This document shows, one piece after another, positions 32,195 to 43,563 of a stretch of 64,000 nt of DNA (within the stretch, counting starts at the first letter, position 1; the number at the start of each line of letters is the position of its first letter). The DNA comes from Heliocybe sulcata. Taxonomy: Eukaryota > Basidiomycota > Agaricomycetes > Gloeophyllales > Gloeophyllaceae. The position numbers were made by a program, and so were the translations under genes. The notes under the pieces are model-generated. The model was not told the DNA's origin. It did no database searches and was given only the letters and a program-made list of their open reading frames with translations. The stretch spans positions 251,789 through 315,788 of the forward strand of contig ML213525.1 of assembly GCA_004369045.1 (NCBI GenBank). The letters are read 5' to 3'.

Positions 32195-33183
32195 GATTAT
32201 AGTGCAGTAAGGGAGTCGGCGGACACGAAGGCAGCTGAGGCGGATGTGGTAGGGCAAGGAAAACGTACTGCCCGATTCCATCTCCGCAACATACTTGTAT
32301 CAACCGCACGTGATACGTCAGGTGACTGGACACGTCGGCTATCAGTCCCGATCGTGGCGCGGCTTGTGGATCCATGTTTCGCCCTGCGGAGGCAATCTGT
32401 GGCGCTGGGTCGGCGAGAACTGGCACAACACTGGAACTCTGGCGCACCGCGGTTTTTGGGCTAACCTTTAGGTCCGTTCGCAAAGCGCCGCGAAGGTTTC
32501 TACCGCAGCATCAAAACGGTATCTACTGGCGGATGTCCTAGACAGACTTAGAACGTTCTCTTTCCAGCATGAGCATCCGTTCGCGAGGGTTGCCGTCTGT
32601 CTCTTAGTGTTTCCTTTACAGGTAGCCTTCATTTATACTAAGTTCGGGAACGGTACGGGATGAAAGGAAGAAAGTGGGGTGAAATTTGATTTTACTGCTT
32701 TATATACCTGACAGGAAGTACAAAGACTATACGGTGTAGTAACTGGAGCAGGCCAACGCAAGGCCTCTCGGCTGGTGTGGGGAAGGTCTAGAGAGGACGG
32801 GGGAGTACCAATTGGGTATGCGTCGGAATGTAAACACATGCAGTAGTGGGCAGTACACGGGCACTGCGTCAAAGAATTGTCCACGCACTGTCCGAGGACT
32901 GTCCCCTCGAGCCCCGATAACTTATACATTCTGAACTCCCTTTTCTTTTTTCCGGTCGGAAGCTGGGTTTGCTGGTCCTCACTCTGGACCGGTATCGCTT
33001 GAGTTCTTCTCTCTCGTTGTCCAGTATGCAGTCGCCTGGGACTTCCGTACCGGTGATTAGCCAGTTAGAGTCATTGATGTTAACATCAGGCGGCTCTGAG
33101 AAGTATGGCACTGGCTCTACACACCGAGATCCCACCCACGGATATATTTGTACACAAGCTACTCGTACAACCCTTGTAACATC
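32195..33183. other. Intergenic, no gene seen
   Basis: The stretch is the upstream flank of UBE2S and the 3' flank of DUG3. Open frames are short and without motifs. Confidence 0.55.
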
Positions 33184-34265
33184 TCAGTAATTAACATTCA
33201 CCGGTTCCTTTCTCACCACCATGTCCTTCCCAACCATAATACACTCATTTTTGCCAATCAGCTCCCATTGATGTTTCTGGTATGTCGTCGGCTCGCTAGC
33301 CACAATCACATGGTCCCCGTGCTCCTCCGTGCTCTTCTTGTTCGCCGCGTCGTCCACCTCCTTATCGGGATGTCCAGGGTACTTCCTGTTCAGGGTCACC
33401 CCCGCCGTGGTCGACAGATACAGCGACGGCGGGTGCTCCGTCGCGCTGTTGCGGAACCGGATGGTCAGCAGTTGCTCACCATCCGTGATCGCGATGTTCA
33501 GACTCGACGCGCCGTACTCCTGCCCCTTCTTCGGCAGCACCTCTTTCTGGATATCGATGATCTTCTGGACCGCCTTCTCCAGCGCCAGCTTCACCTCACT
33601 CAGCGGGTGGCTCTTCTCCCACACCCCGGGGCCCCGGCGCTCCGCGAGGTACGTGAAGAACAGCGCCGCCACATGCTCCGAGTCGCTGCTCCCGTGCATG
33701 CTCAGCACCGCGTCCTCGCTCATCTCGTTCAGCACCTCGCGCTTGATGTGCTCGAACCCCGTCACGCCGCCGTTGTGCATGAACGTGTAGCGCCCAAACG
33801 TAAAGGGGTGCGCGTTGTAGATGTGGATGGGCGACCCGGGCGAGGCGGCGCGGATGTGCGCGAAGAGGGTCGTCGTGGCGGTGTTGGCGCAGAGCGAGGT
33901 GAAGATGGGGTCGGTCGTGGGCTGCGAGAGGACCTTGTAGATCGTCGGGCGGATGCCGTCGCATTCGCCGAATTCGCAGCGGGTCGAGGAATACCTGCGT
34001 TTGACCGGCATTAGCTCATACACAATATTTGGCAGGAAGTCGCAGATAGATACCATGCCATCCCCAGCCCATCCGCATTGAACATCCTGTTCCTCAGCGC
34101 AATCTCCGCCTCGGTGGCCTTGTGATCCGAGTCCGGTTCGTAATGCGTGAGCCCCGGCAGGTAATGGTCGTGCACCTGCTGCGAGAGCGAGTGCGCGGGT
34201 TCGATCAGGACATCTTCGAGCAGCGTAGGCTCTGTGCTGGAGATGTACGCGAACCACCGACACAT
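33184..34265 (-). CDS. DUG3: Class-II glutamine amidotransferase, DUG3 type (glutathione degradation)
   Basis: In yeast DUG3 works with DUG2 to open the gamma-glutamyl bond of glutathione in the cytosol. The product begins M-C: 'MCRWFAYISSTEPTLLEDVL', so Cys2 becomes the N-terminal nucleophile of the class-II fold once Met is removed. This fixes the start at 34265. Two exons join by a GT-AG intron within 'NADGLGMAWYSSTRCEFGE'. The family segments 'LFAHIRAASPGSPIHIYNAH', 'RYTFMHNGGVTGFEHIKRE', 'GSSDSEHVAALFFTYL' and 'HVIVASEPTTYQ' follow. The stop is at 33184-33186. The length of about 340 residues fits the family. The strand opposite this GC-rich exon holds a long open frame that is a shadow. 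Confidence 0.92.
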
Positions 34266-35171
34266 GGCGCGGGCTATGCAGGGGATGGTCAAAGGTGCGT
34301 ATCTCTGCTCGGACGTTCGATACTTATAAGTGCCCCAGCCTCATGGCAACTATTACCACCAGAGCCGAAGATGAGAGACGTCATATCTACCAGTGAACTT
34401 AAAATAGGACAGGTCGGTGGTGTGCTGGAAGGCCGTTTCATCAGTGCCAGACGCGAGGCTTCCCAGTCATAGGTATATGCCGTGTATACGGTTCAGGCTT
34501 CGACCAACCCTATGTAGAACAGATCGGCTTAGCTGAAGTACCGAGTCGTCAGAGTTGTAGGTCCGAGATGAGCACAGTCGGACAAACAGAAGGCAAGAAG
34601 AGTATCCACGAGACACAAAGCAGAAATGATATTATAGGTTCAAGGTTCAAGGATGATATCCGGTTCTGAATCAGATTCAGAGGTCGCTGTGTCGGGACCG
34701 GAGAGATCATCACACTCATGCCGAGCTTTGCCCTCCTTGACTTGAGAGAGAAGAACAGACTCTCAGACTCGAGTTGCCCTCAAGGATCTTCAAGCTTCGA
34801 GCTTTAAGGAACAAGCAGCGCAGTAGATATGAAGGTCAATTGAGTTGTGCGTTTTGAGGAGAAGGGAGAAGATGCTTAAGCGTTCATTGGTGCTTATTTG
34901 TGGCTTATTACCGTCACAATGCGTGCCAACTGGCATTGTGAGTTCAAGCGTTAAAAATTTATTCCTTTCTTGTAAGAAAAGTAGCTGTGAGAGACGTGCA
35001 TACTAGCTACGTATATTTGTTGTCATAGGCATTTTGTTCCACAGAGTGTACGGCCTTCTGTCTTTTTCTTCGAGCTACACTGTGGCCACGTGCCGGATGT
35101 GACATGACATGGGACTTTTCAAGATTTATTTTCTGTGACCTTCATTACGCTGCATCTTTCCTCACACCGCC
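34266..35171. other. Divergent promoter region, DUG3 / RRM gene
   Basis: No gene is seen. A perfect 9-bp inverted repeat, TCACAATGC / GCATTGTGA with a 10-nt spacer, lies at 34914-34941. Short imperfect repeats of CTCAAGGATC-like sequence lie around 34720-34800. Confidence 0.5.
34323..34328 (-). promoter_or_regulatory. TATA-like box of DUG3
   Basis: TATAAG on the minus strand lies about 58 bp upstream of the DUG3 ATG. Confidence 0.4.
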
Positions 35172-35829
35172 ATGTTCAAAGCCTCTGTTCAAAAGCAGCT
35201 CCGGTCCCTCGTCTTCTCGCAGGCAGCCTGCACTAGACTGTCGCTCGCAGCGCCCCGGGCTGTCGCTACCCGCGCAACATGGGCCACCGCGGCCAAGTCC
35301 TTCTCGACGTCGTCTGCGCGCCTGTACGAGCGCGACGACCGCAGAGAATCCCGCGGTCCGTCACAACCGACCACCACCATCTACCTCGGCAACCTTCCGT
35401 TCGATGTGGCGGAGCAGGATATCCAGAGCGCAGCAGAGCAGTTTGGGCCGCTGAAGCGTGTCGCGATGGGTGCGGAGGCCGCTTTCTCCCTCTTCATTGA
35501 AACTACCGCAGGCTGACTATACCGTCTTTTTCTTTCCTAAATCAGGCCGCTTCCCGGACACGGGAAGGCCAAAGGGCTATGCGCACATCGAGTTCGAGAA
35601 CATCGAGGACGCGCAGAAGATGGTGAAGGCGCACGAGGAGGATCCGTTCTACTTCGGTGAACGCCCGACAAAGGTCGATTACGCCCAACCCACGCGACCG
35701 CGGTCAGATTACTCTCAAGGGGGAGGGTTTTCGCGAGGTCCCCGCAGTGACAGGCGTAATGACTACGGTGACAGGCGCAATGACTATGGTGACAGGAGCA
35801 ATGACTACTCTCGCGATCGCGGCGAGTAA
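35172..35829 (+). CDS. Mitochondrial RNA-binding protein with one RRM
   Basis: A predicted mitochondrial RNA-binding protein. The first 50 residues are Arg/Ser/Ala-rich without acidic residues and end 'KSFSTSSARLYERDD', a classic matrix-targeting peptide with an R-x-F-S-T-S-type cleavage site. The RRM follows: RNP2 'TIYLGNLPFDVAEQDI' and, across a GT-AG intron (about 35471-35542), RNP1 'GRPKGYAHIEFENIEDAQK'. The tail after 'PTKVDYAQPTRPRSDY' is Arg/Gly/Asp/Tyr-rich with three tandem RNDYGD-like units. Two exons give about 195 residues; the stop is at 35827-35829. The RNA target is unknown. Confidence 0.88.
35749..35811 (+). repeat. Tandem 21-bp coding repeat, three units
   Basis: Three near-identical 21-bp units beginning GACAGGCGTAATGACTACGG encode D-R-R/S-N-D-Y-G/S in the RRM protein tail. 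Confidence 0.85.
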
Positions 35830-36467
35830 GCGGAGCTACCGTAGAGATGATCGTAGCGCTCCACTCCAGGTACGTTCCTCCTTTAGATATGACATACGAT
35901 AAGTTCTGATCTGTATGCCCAGTACCCTCTAGAAGGGACCTATGTCCAGAAAATACGTATTCACGCCATGCTCCTGATGCGTAATGCATATATACTGCCT
36001 AATCCCGAGTGTTAGCTTGTGCACTCCGTAATCATACCGGGTATACGGGTTGCCCTCGTTCACCTACATCCCCACTTTCGACAAAAGATATTCTCTTGTA
36101 CTCTATCTTCTTGGGGTGAGCGCTTGAGCACCTGAGTCCCCTCCTCTTCGTAGGGATAAGAGAAGAGATTTTCCGTCCGATCCCATCGACGTCCGGCGCT
36201 ACGAACATGAACAGAACCTGATTCGTATTGCGGATCTCCATTGTATCTTACACCAACGACTACGATTATTCGTTATGTCGGGGTCAGGCGTTGAACGTTG
36301 AGACGTTGTGAGGATAAGATCTACTAGACGGACTGGCGACAGTGATATTTAACAATACATTCTGATTGTCAAACGTATTAGTACAGAACTAGAGTATATA
36401 GACCTTGGATCTTCACGTAAAGCTACAATATGCAAGCAGAGTCAGTCCCTCACCAGAGATACCACGA
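35830..36467. other. Intergenic, convergent 3' flanks
   Basis: The stretch lies between the RRM gene (+) and the hypothetical gene ending at 36468 (-). No further feature is seen. Confidence 0.55.
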
Positions 36468-37339
36468 CTATCCCTCTAACCAGTTTCGTAGCTCTCTCAC
36501 GAGCCTCTTCGCCACAATCTCCAGCTTCTCGTCTCGTGTCCTAGGAACTTGGACGATCGTCCTCTTTGTTGTTCTCGTCGTCATCACGAGTCCGGCCGTC
36601 CTAGTTGAGAACGAGACCGATAAGGCATCGAACGGGATGGGGTCGATGCTCCTCGCCTTCCCCTTCCCCTTGGCCGGGCCATTTGCGCCGTCCACGATGA
36701 CGCCGTCGCGCACACCGTAGCTCCGGACGAGGTCCTCCAAACGGCTCTTCGGCTGCATGAGATCGAATAGGTCCTTGAAGCTGTCCTCCCGCTCAAGGTG
36801 CAGCTCCGACTCGTCCAGCCAAACGTCTTCCCGCACTTTGAGCGTGATAAAGCGGTCGAGAATGGCAGTCTCGCGTTGGGTGGCGTTTACAGGGGACATG
36901 GGAGCGTTGGAGGAAGTGGATGCTGTGTAGGGGAAGGGGTCGGAGGTGTAGGGTGGCCGGATGAGTGACTGGTAGGCGGGAAGGTATGTCGATCGGAGGA
37001 CGTGCATGCATGCTGTACTGTTCATTGGTTTAACTCGGCAAAGGGGAACTAAGGATGCGTACCGATGTAAAGCGCTCTGTTCACGAGTCTCAGACTGGTA
37101 CTCAGCCAGTACAGCGTCTTCCGCTGCCGCTCCGACTTCCCCTCGTCAACCGCGGCTGTTTTCGGGAACGTCGCATAGACAATCTGCAGTAATAAATGTG
37201 AAGGTAATGTCGCGAGCGTTTGCCGCTGCCTCGGAAAGTGACCAGGGAATGGTGGCGGGCTCACGGGGCCAGCCGCGAGATACGGAGGCGGCGGGGGGAG
37301 GTTGGAGCGCATAGACTTGTCGTCGACGATGATAACCAT
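36468..37339 (-). CDS. Conserved Agaricomycete protein of unknown function
   Basis: Two exons give about 270 residues. Exon 1 starts MVIIVDDKSM and holds a proline-rich part and 'LPSHLLLQIVYATFPK', then 'RKTLYWLSTSLRLVNRALYI'. A GT-AG intron joins this in frame to 'ACMHVLRSTYLPAYQSLI', 'REDVWLDESELHLERE' and 'KDLFDLMQPKSRLEDLVRSY'. The opening helices (LPSHLLL.IV ... LRLVNRALY) look like a degenerate F-box-type start, but this is inference only. I remember similar sequences across Agaricomycetes without a known role. There is no signal peptide or membrane span. Confidence 0.78.
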
Positions 37340-39081
37340 TGTTGCGATGTTTATGTGCTGAGCTTGGGAAGACAAGTAGGCTTTATCCGGAGCGCTATCG
37401 GAGCTGCGCAGGGCACGAGATGCTGTGAGTTTATATATATGAGAGATGCGCTTGGCTCCACGAGCGTCTCATGAATGCGCGGTCAAGACTTATGCTGTGG
37501 CAGCTGCGCACAAGATATAGCCCGATGCTTTCGGGAAGCACTGAAGAGCAACCCAGGCATGCATCAGCTGTGCATTCGAGAGGCAGTGCCGCACGAGCGG
37601 TTGTTCACGCTACCGAGCACCAAAGCCATTGAATTGTGAATCCACATCCACAGATCAGTTCCCAGTCTCAATATGTTGTGCAAGACAGTCATAAAAGGTT
37701 GCAGAAAGTTGACAGAGACCGACGACAATGCTCCGAAGGAGAGTGGAATATTTACAGCACGCCGTATTTGCTTTTATTTGTCCCATGGCCAGCGCCACAA
37801 CAGCCACAAACCTGGGGAAACGAGCGAAGGTGACAAGCAGAGAGCAGTCTTGCAGCTTGCTCAAGCTCACAAGCAAGGTAATGTAACTGTCATCAACCGG
37901 CGGTTTATACGCTGAAACGTAAATGTCACTTACAACGAGGTTTACCATATGGATTGACACCATTTTTTGCTCAAACGACTGGCACATATCGATACATTAC
38001 TGTGTCAAGATTTGGGGAGGAAATATAGTGTAATAGTAGAATGAGAGACAAAAACTTTCGACCGGTCTATCTGAACCGAAACGGGACATTTACACAGTAC
38101 TGTCACATCATGTCACAGTGGCGTGACAGCATATTCTACTCGAGTTCGTCGGAGTTGCTGCCCTCGTCATTGTCTTCCTTGTCAATGTCAGGTGATTGAA
38201 AAACTCTCCTAGGCCTTGATTTAGCCTTTTCAGGTGGTCTACATACTAGTTTCTTCCACCGGATCTCCACTTTTGCTTGATCTTGCTCGCGTGGCGGGAT
38301 TGCCTTATTTAGATACCCTGGTCCCTGTCCCGCTCCTTTTTGCAATGTTTATGCGATAACTCTTCCTCTACTTGACAGATTGCTTTGATTCCTTCACCAA
38401 ATCAGTCACCTTTCACTATAGATTGTAGTTACTATGTTCTGGAGCTATAGCATCTGTTCTTTGTGCATGGGATAGCCATACATTTTTGTGGCTCTTTCAT
38501 TATAGGACAAACTCATATCTTACTAATGCAATTCATGCTCGGGCCAGGCCAAGTTTGACCTCCAAGGTGTATATGAACTTGTTAATGTACATAACTATCA
38601 AAAATGCTCAGAATTTGGCAGTGCAGATGAGATAAAGTCGAGTGTGTAAATGAGTTGTGGTGTGTAAATGACCGGTTGATGACAGTAGGTCGAGAGAAAC
38701 TTCGACTTGAGCAAAAGTACGCGACGAATTGCGCCACACTTGGACCACGCGCCACTTCAGACACTTGCTACAGAAAACGTGCGCGGAACTAGGTGTACAA
38801 GCGCTGGATACGAACTTTTGTGTCTGCGAGCATTGTTCAAAGCAGGTTTTCTGGCCTGCAGAGCAAAAGAACAAGAGACCGTCAGAATGGAATAAAGCCA
38901 ATATTGCCATATCGAGGAGACTCGGTTCGTCGGAGAGATCCGGCATGCCGTAGCCGAACTGATCGGGGTCCATAGGTGCAACCTCAGGACCCCGAAGTAT
39001 CCGGCACCCCTCCCACATCATTACAACAACCACCCCCCATCCCTGCAGGCTTTACGAGGTTTGATTAGAGAGTAGAGGACA
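37340..39081. other. Intergenic, AT-richer, no confident gene
   Basis: A 69-codon minus frame at 38136-38345, 'GYLNKAIPPREQDQAKVEIR' going on to an acidic end, looks protein-like. It has no continuation, because its upstream is full of stops, so it may be a relic. A minus frame at 38608-39033 has several Cys pairs but no known domain. The part 38000-38600 is visibly AT-richer than its surroundings. Confidence 0.4.
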
Positions 39082-40799
39082 TGGGTCAGTCGAGACGACA
39101 CCAGCGCAATGCGAGGGCACCGCAACAGAGTAAGTATGAGTTTATCAGGTCGTTGGCACCGTTGTTGACGACAGTAACCCCTAGTGCGATCCCGCCAGAC
39201 GAGGTCTAAGGGCAAGGTATGTGGCTCGTGGCGATTTGATATCGCTTTCTGGGTTTATTCGACCCTTACATGATGGCGTGCTTTGCAGGTCTTATCGGAC
39301 CCGACCCAGAATACACAGGATCTGCACCACCAACTGCGTGCGATGGGTCTGTACGCCGCCAACACACTGGGCGACGGTAACTGCCTCTTCCGAGCGCTGT
39401 CGGACCAACTTTACGGCACGGAGGCGTACCACCTCCAGTTGCGGCAGCAAATCTGCAATTGGATTGAATCGCACAAGGACCGCTACGCTCCTTTCTGCGA
39501 GGACGAGCGGGGACTCGATACGCATCTGAGATGCATGCGCCAACCTGGTGTGTAACAGATGTTATCGAATAGCCACACGTGGGTTCTGATCTATGTGCTC
39601 GTGCCTCAGCAACATATGGCGGGCACATGGAATTGTCGGCGTTTGCACACATGACAAAGCGAGACGTCAAGGTTGTCCAGCCTGGCTTGGTTTACGTTAT
39701 TGAATGGGCCGCTGGTGGCGATTCTGCGTCCCCGTCTCAGACTCCATCAGAGCCTGGTCCGTCATCAGAGCCAGAAGCATTGATTGATGAGTCCTCTCTT
39801 GACTCCCGAGAACGACGACGACTAGCTCGGGAGAAGAAGCGCGAGGCGAGGGAGAGGAAGCAGAAAGAGCAAGAGAGGCAGCAGGAAGGTGACGAGGTTG
39901 ACGACGACGACGACGACGATGATCCCCATGCGACAGTATACGTGGCGTAAGTGTCAAGCAGCAACTTGCACAATGTTATCTCATACAGGCGGTATTACAG
40001 GTACTATGACTGGGAACACTTCTCGTCGATCCGCAACCAGCGTGGCCCGCATACTGGTCCTCCGCGTGTGAGAGAGGCTCCTCCGCCTGGCGACGACGAG
40101 GAGGTAGCCCCTCTCCCTCCAACACCGTCGAAGAAGAAGCCTCCATCGAAGGTCAGATCGAAGCCAACATCTTCCTCTGCCGCCCGAACGACCCTCAAGC
40201 GGAAGTCCACGGTACCCTCCGCGCTTCCCATGCACCTCCAGCCGCCCGCGACCCCCACTCCAATACCCTCCACGCCCTCACAGATCCCACTTCCACCCTC
40301 TCGCTCCCCATCTCCGATGCTCTCCTCTGTCCCGCCCTCAAGCCAGGCGAGCTTCGCAAGTGACTCCCACTCCATACGCGCGAGCCGCTCCCCGAAACGC
40401 GCGTTCGACGACGAGTCTTCCGGCTCTTCCCAATCTTCGGAGAAGCGCGTCCGCAGGGAGCTCGAGCTCGATGTCGACGACGAGGACACTCCCGCACTTT
40501 CCACATCCGGATTCACGACCGAGTCGTCGGTATCGTCCTCCGCACCATCGCCGGTGCCTACCCCGCCTCCATACGCTCCCGCCCCTAAGCCGACTTTGAC
40601 GCGGAGGGAGAGGAAGAAGCTCGGGTTGCCTAAGCCGCGGAATGGTATGGTCACCCGGAGCGCAGGGAAGATTGTGATTCCTGGGGGTCGGTATCGCAAG
40701 ACGGCAACGGCAGTTGTGAAGGATGAGGAGGAGAGCGAGTGGCGGAAGAACGGTACAGGGCGCGTGGATGTGCGCGGCTTCAAGGAGCTGAAGATCTAA
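39082..40799 (+). CDS. OTU-domain cysteine protease (deubiquitinase, OTUD3-like)
   Basis: A deubiquitinase of the ovarian-tumour family. Small exons give 'MGQSRRHQRNARAPQQ' and a basic linker, then the OTU core 'LGDGNCLFRALSDQLYG' with the catalytic Asp and Cys of D-G-N-C, 'HLQLRQQICNWIESH', 'ATYGGHMELSAFAHMTKRDV', and across one more intron 'YYRYYDWEHFSSIRNQRG', which holds the catalytic His. Between them lies an inserted charged linker: a basic/Gln coiled segment and a run of eight Asp. The 260-residue tail is disordered, rich in Pro/Ser with basic patches, and ends 'GRVDVRGFKELKI'. Six exons; stop 40797-40799. Confidence 0.9.
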
Positions 40800-41177
40800 T
40801 GACGCGACGTTGCTATCATCCTCGCACTTCGCATTCATCGGCATTTAGCATTGGCACACGGCATGGACTATCGCATACATCGCAAGGTACATATCGGTCT
40901 CAACCTCATCTATCTATTATCCTGTATACGTATCACGCACATCCTCATACCCCGTCAGCACGTTCGCAATCGCATTGATATCATCTCAATTATCCTGTTG
41001 TCGGTCATGTTTTCGTGATAGTGTATCTGTACTCCGAGCTCTGAAGGAGCACTGTTTTGTTTTGCAGCGGACTAGCATCTAGATCCTGTATCGAGATATA
41101 TATTCATAGGTTTGTACGTTCTGCATATAAGTAATACATTAGTCAGTACTCGAACTTTGCCGTGACATCCACCAGTT
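40800..41177. other. Intergenic, convergent 3' flanks
   Basis: The stretch holds the 3' flanks of the OTU gene and the GH78 gene. No feature is seen. Confidence 0.6.
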
Positions 41178-43563
41178 TTATCGGTACACGACGATGGTTT
41201 TCCGCCCACCGTCCAGATTGATGTCACCCTCGAACGCTCCGACCTCGAACCCATTGATTTCGACTTTCCCCTGGGTGTAGGGCAGCTGGACAATTCCACT
41301 CGTCCCTGTAGGTATGTCTACGTCCAGAGTGAACATGCTGTCGTCTTCAGTCCACTTGACACCGTACCAGCCCAGGGGAGTGGTGAACCCGCCCTCGGCT
41401 GCACTCAATCCGCTAAGATGCGGAGCAATGGACCATGTCTTGCCTTGTGGGGACGTGACTGTCAAACCTAGGACGTAGTAGGTGAGGGCAGAGGTTGGCC
41501 CGGAGCTCCAGCCGTGCGAGTGGCTGGTATACGATGGGTCGTAATTGTATCCTCGGTAACCGCGATAACTGGGCATGCATGAGCGTGGAAAGGACATGTA
41601 TACTGCGCCTGACAGACTTACTATAGGGACCCGTTAGCTGTGAATCCTTCGAGAAGGGTGGATTGTACACTGAGGTTCGTGTAGAGCATATAGCCCCATT
41701 CGCGGTGCAGCAAGTCCATGGCACGAGTATCGTTGCCGGCCTCGAAGTGTGCTTGCAGCTGCGAGGAAGTAGAGTGAGTAAATTGTCATCAGCCACACAA
41801 CAGGGCGATACCTTACCTCCAGTCCGCTTATAAAGGGCGAGATCGTATCCGGCAGCTCTGGGGCAATAGGCCCAAGCTCGTTCCAATTCCTTTGCAGCCC
41901 TGCGCTGACCGAGATAGCCTGCTCCTGCGATGTTGTCAGGTTGAATATCACCGACATTGAATTGGCATCTTGTGGACAGAGCGTCGTGCTCGTGTTATCC
42001 CGATACATGCCCTGGCTCGGGTCCCAAAAGGCCTGATTGAAGACTTGTTTCAACGACGACGCGTTACGTGCCCATGTGGAGGCAAGGTCCGTGGCATTCA
42101 TGTACGTCGCAAGGTCCACGCTGTTAGTCAGGACCTGCACAAGTTGGATTGGGTTTGAGTTCAGGTCTCGAAAATCGGAGCAAGGAATGAAGATATACCT
42201 TATACAGGAGAGCGTTACCCTCGGAATTATGCCCACCTCCTCCCAGCCTGGCCCAATCCCTAAGGCCGGTGACATTCATCAACCCAGAGCTGTCCACTTT
42301 ATTCTCGAGGAATTGCACTGCCTTTGTGTAATTTGTCCATACAGTTTGTAGCCACTGCACGTCGCCGGAGTACAGGTAATAGTTGTGCGTGCCAATAAGG
42401 GTCCATGCATGATACGTGTCGCTACCCGTCTGGCTTAGCGGCGGTCCTGATTCGGGTAAAGCTCCAGTTTCAGGATCAATTGCGGCGAACATGGTAGACA
42501 AGGCGTTCCTGGTCGGTAGGAGATCGTTTGTCGAGACGAACTGTGTAGGTACCGCTATACCCATGTCACCTGCGAAGCTTTTGAGCTGCTGTACGGCTCT
42601 AGAGATGAGGAGACGAGAAATAATTACCTGGCCACACAGCTCTGAGAGGCCTCGTCAGCTCGAAACAACATTGTTGCCGGCGGGCCGCTTACCTATCACG
42701 TTTCGCTCCATCCACAATAATGGGGCCTGCTATGCCAAGTGTGGCATTGTTCGCCCAGCCTGTGGATTCCCGTCAAATTACTCCTTGCAGATGGACTCGT
42801 TTCGCCATACGAACCTGGAGAAGAAACGAATGGCACCTCTCTTCCAGTATTCAATGGTACTGTATTAGTCTGGACGGTATACGCTCCGGAGTACCACAGT
42901 CTGGTCAAAAAGTCTGCATCGTGAAACGTGGGATCTTTGGCATAGAAATAGCCAGCATAATCTCTCAGATCTTCGACATGGGGCATGAACGAGATTGTGC
43001 AGGACACGTTAGAGACTGTCACCGGCCCGTCGGAAGTGGAAACGATGGTCAAGTACCGGAAGCCGCCTCGCAGAGCATAGGATGGCTGGGTCCAGTACCC
43101 GGACGACAGCGGGGCGGGCACGTTGAGAACACCGTCATACGACATATTTGCCGAGGGATACGACGAGTCGTCCGAGGTAAGTGGTGATATGAAGAGCGGC
43201 GACTCAGTGAAGGACAAAGCGATTGATGCGTCGCTCGAAGTGTTCAGGAAATTCATGGAAATCAGCCCTCCGACCTGTAGTATGGTCAGGGTGGTGAGAA
43301 GGAAAATGTCACAAATCACGTACTTCTCCACCGAAATCAAGCGCCATCCACGTCCCATTCCCCGTCAGCGTCGCTGGCCCTCGGTTGGCCACGAGGTCAT
43401 CCGCACTAGTCACTGTACCGTCAACGTGGTATACTGAAGCAGGCCACACCGTCTTGGATTTTGGTGCATAGTTGAATGCATCCCAGGCGCCGCTGGGTGC
43501 GGATGCTGCGGCACCCAAAGCGAGGAAACCTGACAGTAGTAGCCCGAGCATTGCTGAGCGCAT
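41178..43563 (-). CDS. Secreted alpha-L-rhamnosidase-like glycoside hydrolase (GH78)
   Basis: An extracellular enzyme expected to remove alpha-L-rhamnose from pectin (rhamnogalacturonan) or rhamnosides. It begins with a signal peptide, 'MRSAMLGLLLSGFLALGAAA', followed by SAPSGAWDAFNYAP. The exons then give 'GTWMALDFGGEVGGLISMNF', 'DPTFHDADFLTRLWYSGAYT', 'NNATLGIAGPIIVDGAKRDR', 'AVWPGDMGIAVPTQFVSTND', 'DTYHAWTLIGTHNYYLYSGD', 'GLRDWARLGGGGHNSEGNAL', 'MLYTNLSVQSTLLEGF' and 'SHSHGWSSGPTSALTYYVLG'. This is the (alpha/alpha)6 barrel with its acidic RDR..W.GD and later Glu motifs. A 14-nt exon (42628-42641) encodes the centre of the RDRAVWPGD motif. The C-terminal beta domain ends 'GGRKTIVVYR'. At least eight exons are read, all in frame. 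Confidence 0.85.

Noticed and set aside
33148-34014. 288-codon plus-strand open frame opposite DUG3
   Set aside because: It is antisense to a clear DUG3 exon, is Arg/His/Leu/Val-rich as expected from the complement of GC-rich codons, and has no motif.
40004-40783. 259-codon minus-strand open frame opposite the OTU gene tail
   Set aside because: It is a complement shadow of the Ser/Pro-rich tail exon, mostly Gly/Ser/Val runs without a domain.
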